Shown: piece by piece, positions 35,501 through 47,890 of the stretch | How positions within the stretch are numbered: the stretch's first letter is position 1 | Layout: each line of letters starts with the position of its first letter | Assembly (NCBI GenBank): GCA_019649035.1 | Contig: BMAT01002918.1 | Coordinates: 64,953-120,494, forward strand | Source of the DNA: Elysia marginata | Taxonomy: Eukaryota > Mollusca > Gastropoda > Plakobranchidae | Direction of reading: 5' to 3' | DNA length: 55,542 nt | Notes under the pieces: generated by a model | Seen by the model: the letters and a program-made list of their open reading frames with translations, nothing else | What the model was told of the DNA's origin: nothing | Databases searched by the model: none | Position numbers and translations under genes: made by a program

Positions 35501-36759
35501 GTGTAAGGGATAAGGGGTGGGGTGGCTTTTATTATTATTGAAGCAAGATTGAAAATAGATATACAATTGCTTTTAATTTGGATAAGACGATACATACAAT
35601 TTTTATGTTTGTGAGAAAGGTCTTTTTTTCGAAATTTCGGTTGTAATTTAGTGTCAAATTTAGATAAACAAAAATGAAGATTAAACATAATGAGAAAGAA
35701 AGAGAGAGAGGGGGGGGGGAGAGAAATGTATAATGAGAGAGGAGCAAGAGGGGAAGAGATCAATCTCAATGTTAAAGCCTGAGATGGCCAGAGGAAGAGA
35801 AGATTGATCAGTTAGAATTTAAGAGGGAGAAGTTGAGGACGGACGGGCAGACAGAGAAAGGAAAATCCAAGAGAACTACTCAACCTGTGGGTAATGTAGA
35901 GAAGGGCTTCTTTAAACATACACAAAGATTCTGTTTGGAGAGAATTTATATCATCTTGTTCCAAAAATTTTGAATTCTTTACCCAACGAACAAAATAGAG
36001 TTTAGGACATGTTTTTCAAATTAGGACCGAGCCATCACTTTTTAATGCATACAACGCAGAGTAAATTTGATTGTCTCTAAAAATCGTATTCCTGTTTCTA
36101 GAAACACTTTCTCTAGATTCACAATTTATTAATTTTTATACTGGTAATTTCTATATATACTTTTTTATATTTATCAAATCGACCCAATCTGAAACTTTCT
36201 TTCAATCTCAAAAGAGAGGGGTCATCTGTCAGGCCGTATGAAGCAGATATTTGCCAATATGGGACTGGAGCAGAAAAGATGTAGAGATTCCGCTCAATAG
36301 AATTAAAAGGAGAAAATGAAACGATGATGATGATAATTATGATGAAGATGATGATGATGATGATGATGATGATAATACTAATTTTCAGGATATAGATCAG
36401 GAGGCAAATGGCTGCAGTAAAATTGACCTTGCTTTTTTTAATATATATAATAATACATGATGTTGGTATACAGGAACAGGTCCATCTAGAGGTATGAATA
36501 CAGTATACAAATATATATTTATTAGTGTAATCTGGGGCTCAAATTAAATACTGAACAGTCTATAGACTCTGACTGATAAACTCGAAAAAAATTACTGATA
36601 CAAACTTTCTTTAAAATAATATTTGATCCTGCTGCTAATTCTGAAAATTTAAGCGAGTAACTTCTCTGCTTCTATGGAAATTAAAATTCAAACTGATAAT
36701 AAGTTTTGTGTTAGCAATCACTATGGATTGTCTAACTATTTTAATAAGTAGAATGATAG
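35501..36759. other. No gene seen; small repeats
   Basis: Holds GA-rich sequence with a G10 run (35710-35719) and a GAT array at 36322-36374. Otherwise AT-rich. Confidence 0.5.
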
Positions 36760-36996
36760 AATTCCCTACTTCACACTAAGAAGACTCTTCGCTACAAGCG
36801 CTGGCAATCGACTGACCAAGCTCGAGCCTCCGCTCTCATTGTCATTTCTCACACTGTGTTCAAATCCGCTCACGGCCTAGATTTAGCCTTAGACTACGAG
36901 TTGTTGCACAGCCGTGAGCTTTCTCTGCCTAATTTCTCTCGAGCCCCCAGACTCACCTACATTACCATAAACATTTATAAACATGGCAAGAAATAA
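36760..36996 (+). other. ATG-less open frame in a GC-raised patch
   Basis: Open for 78 codons between TAG 36757-36759 and TAA 36994-36996 without a usable start. The middle (SHTVFKSAHGLDLALDYELL) looks protein-like. Neither edge has a strong splice site. It may be an exon remnant, a repeat or chance. Confidence 0.15.
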
Positions 36997-37062
36997 ACAA
37001 TTTTTTTAGGTATACGACACAACATTCAAATAATAAAATACATGTTTTATTCTAACATGACA

Positions 37063-37129
<67 letters not shown>
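37063..37129. repeat. (ATG)n microsatellite, about 22 units
   Basis: Perfect ATG repeats. The poly-Met and poly-Ser frames through it are not proteins. Confidence 0.98.
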
Positions 37130-37840
37130 GTACGAGGAAGAGGAGGAGACTAAAAGATATATTTGAAAGCAGAGTCTTGACCACTGTAACTTGGCATCAT
37201 TTTGGTTTAGGTTTTGTCTTAAGAATGTTGTATTAATGCGGCCTTCAACTCCAAAACACAGAAACGCTAAGAAAAACGAAACAAGCTTGTGGGAAGTTAG
37301 GATAAGCTCAACACAATATCTCAACACCACAAATTGCGAAAACAAAGACCAAAGTTTATTTTGAAAGATACATACTAGCCGTCCAAAGAAAACGCACCTC
37401 CGATTGTTCAGCATTTATTAATTAGAGATCCATTAAATATTTTGACCAATAACGGCATATTGTAAATTAAGATAGATTTTGATGATGATAACCACGAAAT
37501 ATTAGTGACTGCAAAAAAAAACAACAACTGATCAAACCATAAGATCCTCTTTTAAAAAAAGTAGTTCTAAAGCAAATACAATATCATTAGAAACCCACAG
37601 TACGGACTCTACTGTTGCTTTTAAAAACCAAATCATATCTTTGAGGTTTATTTATTTTTCAAGACAGTTTCTTAAAAATGATGGGTTTGACCTTCTTAGG
37701 CAACTATTTTTAAGTCTTCACCAAAGCTATAACCATAAAAATAATGTTTGGTTGCAATAAAGACCAGCGAAAGAGTTGCGATTCAAGCATTTCGACATTC
37801 GACAAGTTCAACAACTTGTGTATGCTGTGTATACTGAGCT
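37130..37840. other. No gene seen; left part of the Harbinger relic may begin here
   Basis: AT-rich. A frame at about 37762-37857 (KELRFKHFDIRQVQQL) could be the decayed N terminus of the transposase that follows, but I cannot show it. Confidence 0.35.
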
Positions 37841-38668
37841 GTGTCAGCTCTGGAGCTGATTTTTTTAAATACGGGATGTTTCTTGATGACCGATGGCGAC
37901 CTAATTGGGGTTCATAAATCTACTGTTTCACAAATCGTTCTTCGGGTGGCCAGTGCCATAGCAGCAAGACGTCGGGAATTTGTTACTTTTCCTGTTCACA
38001 CTAGACTAAACAGCTTAAAAGAAGACTTGTATGAGGCTGCAGGATTTCCAGGCGTTATTGGTTGTATAGATTGCACCCACATCAGCATTAGCCGCCCATC
38101 TGTTGAAAATGCCGAAATTTATTGGAACAGAAAAGGGTATTTTTAAATCAACGTACAAGCTGTGTGTGATGCTCATCTCAGAATATCAAGTATTGTACTT
38201 GTAGCAAGATGGCCTGGATCTACCCATGACGCAAGGATTTTTATAACAGTGTTTTATCCACTAGCTTCTAGAACAGAGAACTGAGTGATGATATACTTAG
38301 AGATAATGGCTACCCGAGTCTGCCTTACTTACTGACTCCTATTTTAAACCCAACACACAGAGGCAAACGTAGATAATTATGATGATTCACAAAAGACAAC
38401 ACGCAATACTATTGGGAGTCTTTTTGGAGTTTTGAAATTGAGATTCCCAGCTCTGCATAATGGGCTCATATTGAGTCCATGTCGAAGTGCTACTGTTATC
38501 ACTGAGGCACGTGCCCTGTACAATTATGGTGTCGATCTTCGTGATATTGGTGTGTTGGATGACTTTATGCTAGACATCACCCCAGTTCATAATATACACG
38601 TACGGCTTGGGAATGCAGCGGATGCAGAAAGACAGGCGCTTATACCGACTCGTTTCATGTATAGGTAA
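37841..38668 (+). pseudogene. PIF/Harbinger (HARBI1-like) transposase, inactivated
   Basis: The first part contains GDLIGVHKSTVSQIV, then FPGVIGCIDCTHI, whose Asp (38069-38071) is the first catalytic acid of the DDE nuclease, and ENAEIYWNRKGYF. TAA at 38144 interrupts what should run on as INVQAVCDAH and ARWPGSTHDARIF, with the second catalytic Asp. A frameshift follows, then DDILRDNGYPSLPYLLTP in another frame. After another break comes TRNTIGSLFGVLKLRFP, where family members have Glu two residues after Asn-X (the third acid) and this copy has Gly. The end, to TAG-like TAA at 38666, is RFMYR. Stops, frameshifts and the lost Glu mean it is dead. No SANT/Myb partner gene of the kind Harbinger elements carry is visible. 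Confidence 0.9.
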
Positions 38669-39021
38669 CAAGACTTATTTGAAAGATGAGCACAAAATAG
38701 TATACTATACTAGATCTAGTAGGTTTAGAATCTTAGAAGGAGCTCTTTTTAAAACATTGTAAAGTTCTTTCCTCGTTTTTATTTTTTTGTTATCTTCAAA
38801 TGTTGAGACATTCATCTGAGCAATCGCATTCATCTTGCAAGGACAAAAATATCCCAAATCCCTCTCTAAAGACAAAAGCGTAGGTCTAGATCGATCTAGA
38901 TTCTATACGAAGTTTGTGATGAATGACGGTTACTTTTGATTAAACTGAAAGTATAAATGCGGGAAACCCCAGTGTTGGAAAGCAAGCACACCACTTCAAA
39001 TTACACACCTCGTTTCAAACC
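38669..39021. other. Non-coding part of the Harbinger relic or flank
   Basis: AT-rich sequence between the transposase end and the terminal repeat-like region. It contains TAGATCTA words. No gene. Confidence 0.4.
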
Positions 39022-39148
39022 TAGGTTTAGCTAAATCACGCTTGGTGCAACATAGATTTAAGTTACACCTCAAGCGCGATTTAGTTGCGTCTGGCTTAGT
39101 GTTAAGTCGGACTCACATTAACCGCGTTGGTGCAACCGAGTGGGTATG
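39022..39148 (+). repeat. Probable Harbinger 3' subterminal and terminal region
   Basis: AACCGCGTTGGTGCAACCGA (39120-39139) resembles the terminal inverted repeats of Harbinger/ISL2EU elements. The word TTGGTGCAAC occurs twice (about 39044 and 39127), with TTTAGCTAAATC and GCGATTTAGTTGCG just inside. I could not find the matching inverted repeat upstream of the transposase, so the left end is lost or too diverged. Confidence 0.45.
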
Positions 39149-40264
39149 TGTAATAATATGCATCGCCCAGCTAAATGGTTCCAATCTAAATCATTCAAAC
39201 AATTTGGACCTGTAAAGCGTCATTTGCTAAGCGGCAAGAGTAACTTTGCAAGAGAAAATCCTCTTAAAGGTATCAAAAGCAGATATTTTTTCAAAGCTTG
39301 ACACAAGTTAATTATTACAGACATAATATAGTGAGAATGGCCAATAGAAGTGCTAAGGCATATTGAGGTTACAAATAGCTCACCTTATAACAAATTAATG
39401 CTACATGAGCTCAATAGCATTTCATATTCTAGAGAGTCGTTGATACCGCCCTCCCTGAGGAGGGACAGTAGAAACTTCAACAAAGAAGTAACGCAAAACA
39501 TTGATTATGTTGTTTAATTATCTCATGAATTCTTTTCGTACGCATTCAAATATGTACCTTCGCACTTTCAAACGAAATTTAATTAACCAAGAGCTTTTCA
39601 TACTAGCCTTCGTGGTACCTTTTACTTCAAAAGTTCTTTGGGAAAACCTAAAGATGAGAATGAATTATCATTGTTTTTTAACTTAGGGTGCATTAGGTTT
39701 TCGAGGATAAACTGAGTTGTCTTGTTGTTAATCACTTTAAGAGTTTAGTACATTTCATGTTTCCAACATTGTTTAGTTTCGTATACCTTCATGCTTCTCC
39801 TGGATGGAACTGAGAAAAACTAATCATTTACAAAAACTAACAAAATAATTATCTACATCATTTTATTGTGCAAGGTTCAAAACACTTTTTTGAAGAGCTT
39901 TCGATCGCTAAGGAGTGTGTGAGATTTTTGTACGGTTATTATTTTACATTCATTTACTCTTTGGTTTTACATATTGATAAATAAACAAAGATTTTATTCG
40001 ATGTCAAAATATCTTCATCAAATAAAATAACGTGCCATTTGAGGCTTAAAAAAAACGATAATTTTTAATCAATTATTCCACTCCTTTTTTCCTGCCTTTC
40101 TACTTCTCCTTTTCTGTTTTCTTCATTTTCAGTTTAATATTTTAATTAAATCTGAAACAGGCTTAGAGAATGAAAAGATCTTATTATTTTTCTTGCAAAA
40201 TAATATCCAGATTGTGTCCCTAATCCTGCCGCGGGCAAAATCGTGAATCTCCTAGTCAATGATG
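39149..40264. other. No gene seen
   Basis: AT-rich. A small GC hairpin (CCCTCC/GGAGGG) lies at about 39450-39466. Nothing else is supported. Confidence 0.5.
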
Positions 40265-40385
40265 AGAAAGAGAATGTTTTCATTAATTAGATGGCTGGCG
40301 GGCTTCCATGAGATCAGAGTTCTGTCCAACATGTTAAGAGACATTTTTGCTTATGATTAATTCTCTTTAATGAGTTGTGAACAGT
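40265..40385. promoter_or_regulatory. TAAT-motif cluster, possible enhancer core
   Basis: Within 120 bases lie CATTAATTAGATGG, ATGATTAATTC and TTTAATGAG, all homeodomain-type core words, in otherwise complex sequence. Developmental enhancers of animals often look like this, but AT-rich DNA makes such words cheap. This is an inference only. Confidence 0.2.
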
Positions 40386-40494
40386 ATGATAGAGAAAAAA
40401 TGAAGAAATGAAAAAAACTCAGCAAACCATGGAGATGCGATGGGTCAATTAGAAAAACATCTGTATATAGACTTATTAAAATAGATACACGAAC

Positions 40495-40655
40495 GAGGAG
40501 TGAAATAAGATGAGAGAGACACACAGGCAGAGGCAGACAGTTAGAGATGAGGAAGAGGAGGAGCGAGAGGATGAAAGAGGGGGAGGGGAGGGATGATAGA
40601 CAGAGACAGACAGAGTGAGAGAAAGAGACACAGAGAGAGAGAAGGGGGGAGGGAA
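40495..40655. repeat. Purine-rich low-complexity block
   Basis: GAGACACAGGCAGAG-like and GGGGAGGGGAGGG-like purine runs with GACAGA repeats. Non-coding. Confidence 0.8.
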
Positions 40656-40814
40656 TAAGAGCTAAAGGAAATCAAAATCACTAATATTCCATTCTCAGCG
40701 GAAGTTTCTGTTCAGTTTTTGAGATCTACAGTCGAACCAGCTGATTATTTTTTCCAGGATTCCTATTTGGAAACATATATATCTAGGAAGGTGCATTTAT
40801 GAAGACTATTGAAT

Positions 40815-40985
40815 CCTGAAACTTCATTATGAATGTCGTATGCATGTCACAAACAATATGAAATGTAAATGGTGCATCTTACATTTAGAAAACCTCAGTT
40901 GGCTTCTGAAACTTCAGTATTAACGTCGCTATGAACCACATAGCCAATATAAAATAAAAGTGGTGCAACCTCAGCTGATTAAGCC
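40815..40985. repeat. Two-copy tandem repeat, period about 99 bases
   Basis: CTGAAACTTCA begins at about 40816 and again at about 40915. Each is followed by a shared order: ATTATGAATGTCG or GTATTAACGTCG, CAATAT, then TGGTGCA and CCTCAG. Identity is partial, so the duplication is old. Confidence 0.65.
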
Positions 40986-41869
40986 CTTCACTCGGTCCCT
41001 TGTTTTGCAGGAGACAATGTACTGATTTGAAAAAGACAGCACATACAGCTCAAGAAAAAGCAACAATACTCTGGCTGTTTTACACTTAGAGTCACTTTTC
41101 AGCTAAATACAGTGTCTGATTTTCTTTAAAACATTGTTTGCTCTTCTGAATTGGTTTCTTCCGAAACTAATACTTCTGCTCGGTTATTTAGCTCATGCGA
41201 TATACATGTAGTCCTTTCCGTCTGTTTCCATAATCACCAACCAGAAAAAAATATTCTCAACTAGAGTAGGAATAGGTCACTATTACTAACAAAGTCATCG
41301 AAGCACGTTATACGACACAAAATTTTCGGCGAATGGTGACGCTTGGTCAGTCCAATGGTACTGAGAAAGGGAATGTGCCTCCTCGCGGAGAGAACTAATG
41401 TAATATCCTAAGATTTCCTTGTCATACGATGATTAGTCCCTAACTTTTACTCCGACATTGAGGTTTTATTAACAAACCGCACCATTTCGCATAAACAGAA
41501 GGGACAGGGGGGAAAAGAGCAAACGAAAGTGTATGTATAGCTAATACAGTCTAATATTTTAAAGTATTGCTGGATCCGAGTTTCTTTATAATCAGTTTTG
41601 ACAAATATAGTTGAAAGTAAAATATTAAATGTTTAAAAATTGTCCCCCTAATGATATGATGTGGACAGTTTGAATTTTTGCTCATAATAATGCTCAACAG
41701 TGCCCTCATAAAACTAAAATGTCGTAAAATGTAAACATTTTATTTTACCTGTGTTTAAATCTGATTCGAATTGATAGTGCGATGGTTTAAGGCAATTTAC
41801 GGCAAAACAGTAGTGCTTTACAAAATTGCTATGAACACGTATGATACTTTTCTTGAAATAAAAAACAGC

Positions 41870-42150
41870 ACAGTAAGTTTAGATTCCTATTATCTTATTT
41901 GTGCCAAAGTTTAAATTCCTATCTCTCTTATTGGTACCAAAACTTAGATTCCAAGCTCTCTTATTGGCATTGTTAGCTAAATATCTAACTCTCTAATTCT
42001 ACCTGTAAAACAAATTCCTAAATTCTTAGCTCTCTTAAACGCACCGTACGTTAAATTCCTAGCTCTTTTGTTCGCACCGTAATTTAAATTCCTAGCTCTC
42101 TTGTTCGCACCGTAAGTCAAATTCCTAGCTCTCATATTCGCACAATTTGC
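41870..42150. repeat. 33-bp minisatellite, about eight units
   Basis: The unit is roughly AAATTCCTAGCTCTCTTGTT followed by CGCACCGTAAGTT. Starts lie near 41883, 41915, 41948, 41982, 42013, 42055, 42088 and 42121, so spacing is 32-34 bases except around the fifth unit, which carries an extra segment. The right-hand units are most alike (CGCACCGTA conserved) and the left-hand ones more diverged, as in arrays that homogenise from one end. Confidence 0.85.
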
Positions 42151-44460
42151 ACCATCTTGCTTTTTGACAGCATTGTTGCTGGTTCAATTGCATGCATTGA
42201 TAGTGACTGGTATTAGGGCCTATATATTGAAGGCTCGAATCTCAAACCGTCCAACCTACTTGACCTTCCCCATAGGGGCATAAGATTTTAAGAACAACAG
42301 ATCTTCTATGACGTTAATATGGAACGACGAATTGAGGCATCCAATTTAATAATAAACACACTCGAAATTGTCTTTAAATGTGTGTTTTAAAAATCAGTAA
42401 ATAAAATCCTAAGACAATATTTACAACAGTAAACTAAAATAAGATATAAGATTATATCATATTGAAATATACGAACCAAAAAAGGTGCTAAGTTACGTTG
42501 CACTTGGGTAAGAAGCCTTTTTTTTTTAACTTTAAAATCTACTTAGACGCAGCAAAGGCTGCGGGTTAACATTATTTCCCTGTTTATGGTTATCAAAAAT
42601 AAAGATCTCTTTGTTAGATTTTATTACTTTCTCTTCTGTTGGTTTTTATATGCATGGTTGATCGTGAAAGCACATAATTTAATTGATAACTACTGGATTA
42701 AAATAAAAACGCATCACACCATTTTTGGTAACATTCTTAAGTATTATCTGAATTGAAAGAGCTCTATTTATTGTCAGTAAAACTATGACTTCAACCTCAA
42801 TTCCGGCTTGTTCAAATCTTCTTTTCCATCATTCAAACCTCGTAATTTGTGTCTCAATCTGGATCATTTTATGCGGAAAACACTTCTCGCGCCAGATACG
42901 TTAAACTTTGAAGTTAATATCCGCTCTTTCCGTTCAAAAATGTAGAAACGAATCCTTTACTTTCAAAAACTTCAATAGCCAGATTTTCCCAAAAAATTGG
43001 CAACAGCCAGAACAACCTAGATCCGCTTATGCTGAAAAGTAAAAATATCCTTTTTTTTCAGAAGTAATATAGATTGCCACAATTTCGGACTTGTAATGCT
43101 GCAAATCAATACAGCTGTTTTATATTTCCTTAAACCCATAAGCTGACAGACAGATCAAAAATTAATTATACAACCGAAAAATACATCATTAGATGTAATT
43201 GCAAGGCACTTATGAGACAGTAAATTAAGTAAAACTTATGTTATTTTTAACAAGAAAAAAAGGGCAACATGAGTTCGGAAAAACCTATGCTTACAACATG
43301 AAATACATTGCAACTGTGTAGTTCTTGTGGAATAATTTTCTATTGATTTTTCGTAATCACTGGCACTTTCTTCTGCATACCATAAACTACTTTACTGTTG
43401 ACCTTTCAGAGAAAATGTTTTTTGGGGGCAGCAAATCTATGAAAAAGGTATGCTTAAGATATTTAAAGGAAAGATGAAACAGTTTAGCATTTAACATTGA
43501 TTTTTACAGATGCTTGTAAACCTTGCTACGTCTTTAGAAGACTCGTTCAAAACATTTCTAGCAACTCACGGTGTGCCTGAATAGTTTTAACATTACAGGC
43601 AGTAAATAGTCCAAACTGAGAAATTTGGAAAATGTAAATCATCTTTTTTATTTCTAACAACATTTGGTCTCAGTAAAAAAGCTATTCGATGATCAGCTAA
43701 AAGATTTTTAAACTAACGCCTGTCAGGAGACAAGTAGGTGAACTCAGTTTGCAGTGCTTTTATCAATTCCAACTGTCCAATTTTCACGTCTAAAACCACA
43801 TTATCCTGCCAATAAATCTTGTGTCGACTGTCTCGCTCGCTACTTTTAACCAAAATTGATTTTAATGCACCTTTTTCTGGTCGGCCCCTTATTTTAAAAT
43901 GTCTGGCTGTCTAGCTGAAACTTCCCCTCCCCTTCTCTCTTACCGTTTCAATCCCTCAGCAACCAGATAATTTAGTCTCAGGCAATAAATTGTATCACGG
44001 ACAATACATTGCAAGTCGGCGAACTCTTTTCAAAGAGGCTTGTAGTATACCGTTTGTGTGATGAAAGAGCTCTTTTAATAAATGTAGTCATAGATTTGTC
44101 ACGAAACTGCTTTGAAAAGCTGTTTGGTAAAATGCCGAAAAGCAATCTAGTTTACACCTGTAAAAGAATTGAGTTAAAACCACTCTTAAGTTTTTCTTGT
44201 CGAAATCAAAAGATATTGAAAACTTTTATGGAATTTCTATTTAGACAAAGTATTTTTTTTTACTTTCATTGACTATAAAATGTAAGGAGCCGTCAAAAGA
44301 CCGACAGAATGCATCAAGTATGACAGCACTAAGTTAAAGAAAATAACGTGTACATCAGCTAGGTCATGGAGAAAAAAACCACATCGTTAGTGCCTATAGC
44401 AAAATTGTGCACTTATTTTAGCGTACTGCAAACTTACATTTTGTAAATATCTTAATTATT
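42151..44460. other. No gene seen
   Basis: AT-rich. An 87-codon frame at 44009-44272 shows no domain or signal and is not called. Confidence 0.5.
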
Positions 44461-44742
44461 ATGGCCTTCTTTCTTGAAATCAATCTTCTCATAAGCGTTC
44501 TTCTAGTTGCTTTTTCCATAATGGATTCTATCAAAGTTTTTGTCAGAACAACCAACCAGGAATATGTGAAACAAGGCTGCATTGAGGCATCCACTCTCAT
44601 ACCCCATGGGCCTTATTTACGACTTAAACTCCATCCAACCTCATCTTTGGCAGTTTGCAAGATGACTTCCGCTCATTCGCCAACTGACTGTCGGTTGATT
44701 AAGACAATGAATGACTGGCGCCGCCGCAAAGTTTCCGGTTGA
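44461..44742 (+). CDS. Unrecognised 93-residue frame with signal-peptide-like N terminus
   Basis: ATG at 44461 has A at -3 and G at +4. Residues 1-23 (MAFFLEINLLISVLLVAFSI and following) form a hydrophobic segment like a signal peptide or anchor. The rest is polar, with three Cys and a basic C terminus (WRRRKVSG), ending at TGA 44740-44742. Small secreted proteins are plentiful in molluscs, so this deserves a look. There is still no homology I recognise, no promoter and no poly(A) signal, and a frame of this length is not rare by chance. Confidence 0.22.
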   Translation: MAFFLEINLLISVLLVAFSIMDSIKVFVRTTNQEYVKQGCIEASTLIPHGPYLRLKLHPTSSLAVCKMTSAHSPTDCRLIKTMNDWRRRKVSG

Positions 44743-47700
44743 GCACACATTAAGATTCCAAGCTCTTTAGCAAACGTGCGGGGTTATTTTTATTCTATGT
44801 AGGGGGCCATAATTATCCAAAATTACAAAATGTCATAATATATTTTACAGGCACGGTAATTTAGAGATATCTGCCCCTGAAAAAAAAGTTATGGTTTATT
44901 CTCGTATCTTACTGGCTAGGCCTAGCTAGTAGATCTACTCTAGTACCAAAGTACTTGTGGTACTTTCTGGTGCAACTATTATCAGTAGTCTACGCAAGTG
45001 CAATTAGAAGTAATAATTCGCTTAAATTTAAATGCAAGACCACTAATAAAATATATTTGAAATTTCTGAAGTCCATTGCCAGGACTTTGGGCAAGTGTAC
45101 GCGTTAGGCCTACCGGAAAACTAACATTTTCATGTTTAGTTTCACTTTCTCCCTTTTTTTTCATTTGGACACCTAGCGCTTACGGGCTCCACTGGGACAT
45201 GAAAAGTTAGAAGATAAAATTATAAATCTCGCGTTCAGGGTGAATGAGTCGGAAGTTGTGTATTACTTTTTTTTGTTTTTGTTTTTTTTGAGAAAACGGC
45301 ATTCAAAGGTCTTTTTTTTCTTCTTTTTCTCTTTATTCTAAATCAACAAAAATTTTAATATCTTCCCTCAAAATATTGATAATTTTTTTTTACTTTTTTA
45401 TGCTAGGAAGCTTAAAATGTCGTGTTTAAGACGCGAAACATTATTTCGTATAATTATATATAATATATTTGAGTTTATAAGTAGGAAATCCTTTCCCAAA
45501 ACATTTTAACAGTGGGATAGTAAATATTGACTTAAACTAGATCTAGAGATACAACAAGACAAACTGAAAGCAACGATAGAAGACAAAGGCAATGACATAG
45601 ATATCCATAGGCTAAACTCGCATATCTAAAGTAGGGGTCTTTTAGTGTTTGTTGACCAATACAAAAATAGATCTGTATTTAATTAGAGTTGGCATAGTTG
45701 TTCTTGATTTAGTATTATTGCTTTGCGAGTGAGATCTTTCCAGAATGGGTGTTATGAGGTTATGATAGATTGATTAGTCTGGTCATTTATGAGACTTTAA
45801 AAATAATAAAAATTTGAGGCAAAAAAAAAATCTTTTCTCATATTTGGAGTTAAAAAAAGATATTTTCTGCGAGATTCGACCACACGTCTTTAATGATACA
45901 AGGAAAGAATCTGGGCGCACAGGCGTTACCATCTACACTATCTCGACATGCAATATTTTATCCAATTATATTGTTATAATCCTATGAACACTTTCTATTT
46001 TATTCAGCTTGCTTGCTTTACTTTTTTTTTTTGGGGGGGGGGGAGAGGGGGGTCATCAATCTTTTTGCTCAAATGTTGTTAATGTTGAAAGAAAGACAAG
46101 GACGTTTCTTGATATTTAAAGGTTAAAAGGCATTGAGATTAGTCTAAAAGTCTAAAAGTAAATGAATCAAAATTTATTGTGCATTCTAATAGATTTAGAT
46201 CTACCTACACCGTCACAGTAGTTCTATTCTGAGGTAGACCTGGGCCAGGATCTAGATAGATCTATCAATCTAATAATATAAAGAACCCGCTTTGGTGTGC
46301 TAAACAAAAGGAGCCGTATTTTCTTTTAGGGTATTAGATTAGATATACTAATCTACGATATTTTGGGAATGTTTATCTTATTTTATAGTCAAGTTTCGAG
46401 TAATGACAAACGTAAACGGTGATAATTTGTCTTTTTAAAATGTTGCATTGGGCTTAGCGGGCTTGATGAGGAAGACAGAGCGCTAAGAATAGATTGCCTA
46501 TGGATAGTTAAACTTTGATTGCTTTACAAATACGAACCGTGATTATTGTGGTTTAATCAGATCCCCCAGTTGTCACAAACAACTATAGATTTTCTATAGG
46601 ATATCATCTGGGGCTTCCTGGCCGGAACTCGCCAGCGATTTTCGAACAAAACACAAATCTCCAGTTTCATTCCGGTGGTGAGAATACATAGAAATTGCTG
46701 CTTCAGAGCAATGAGCCTACATCTACCCTAATAGTATTTTATAAAATTGACTTTTATCCACAGCGGCGTCTTCTCGGGTTGACCGGTTGGAGTGAACTCT
46801 TCGCGTGTGATAAAGTTTTATTTACTACAAAATTATGATTATGTAAGTGGCAATCTTGAGCGCCACCAAACAACTCATTATTGTTTAAAAGTTGAGAAAT
46901 TGTTGTATTCGCGGATCACTGCCTCTGTTTTAGCAGGTTAGGTGCCATTATGCGGCGCTTGTCTTTAGATCAAGACGTTGAACATTATTTGAACAAACGA
47001 ATATTTTGACTGCAATAGACTGTAGGCCTATCTTAGTGTAACGTGGGTATGACATAAATTGACGAATATTTTTTAAGCTAATCTTATTAGTTTTATCTTT
47101 CTTTGTACAGTTTGCTTTATTCCTTTCCATGGAACAAGATAAAGGTAAGTTGGGGCTTGTTGTATAGAAATTCAACAACATGGTTACATAATGATTGGTA
47201 AAGAGATTTCTTGAAAAAACTATTTCTTTAGGGTAACCTTATTGTAACACCAAGCTGTCTGTCGTCGTAGATTTTTTTCAATTTTTCTTTAAAGGAACCA
47301 CTCGAGTGGCTTTTTTCCTGGCCGGGTAATAAAAGCGAACATATCCCTGAAGTTTACTGATTTATGTCTACCAGCGATCGAGAAACGTTTCTCATCCAGC
47401 TAGATTTATGTCCAAGAAAAGAAGGGTTATTATAAGGCCGAATATTAAAACAGCGGATCTAGAGAAATAAAAAAAACGTAGGTTTTCTTCACAACGTTAG
47501 TTTTGAGGGTTCCTTCAATGCAGAGGTTACGTTCGTGTCTAACTTAGCTAGAAAGCCTTTAAGTTTACTTCATGTATCTATTCTAACAACTACAATTATG
47601 GATTTTGTCATAAAATAGTTGAAGACAATGTTTCACAACCGGGCACCATATTCATCACCACCATCATTATCAGTAGCAGCCCTAACATACACCCTCATTA

Positions 47701-47890
47701 TCGTTGTTGTTATGAATTTTTTATTGATGCTGCTATGAAGTAGATTCAAATCCGAAATGGAGTTCAGCTATTACAGAATTTTCTCTTAAGTTTTAAGTTT
47801 CTTGAGTGTCTTGTATACATGTTCAATAAAATATATGACCAATTCCTAGTTTCCAATGTCTTCAAAACTCATGCACGTTTTATAATAATA
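44743..47890. other. No gene seen
   Basis: AT-rich with TAGATCTA and TAGGCCTA words (44917-45110, 45537, 46195-46265). A T11-G11 junction lies at 46022-46043. A palindrome, CCACTCGAGTGG, lies at about 47296. Confidence 0.5.

Noticed and set aside
37042-37414. Poly-Met and poly-Ser frames
   Set aside because: Translations of the ATG microsatellite.
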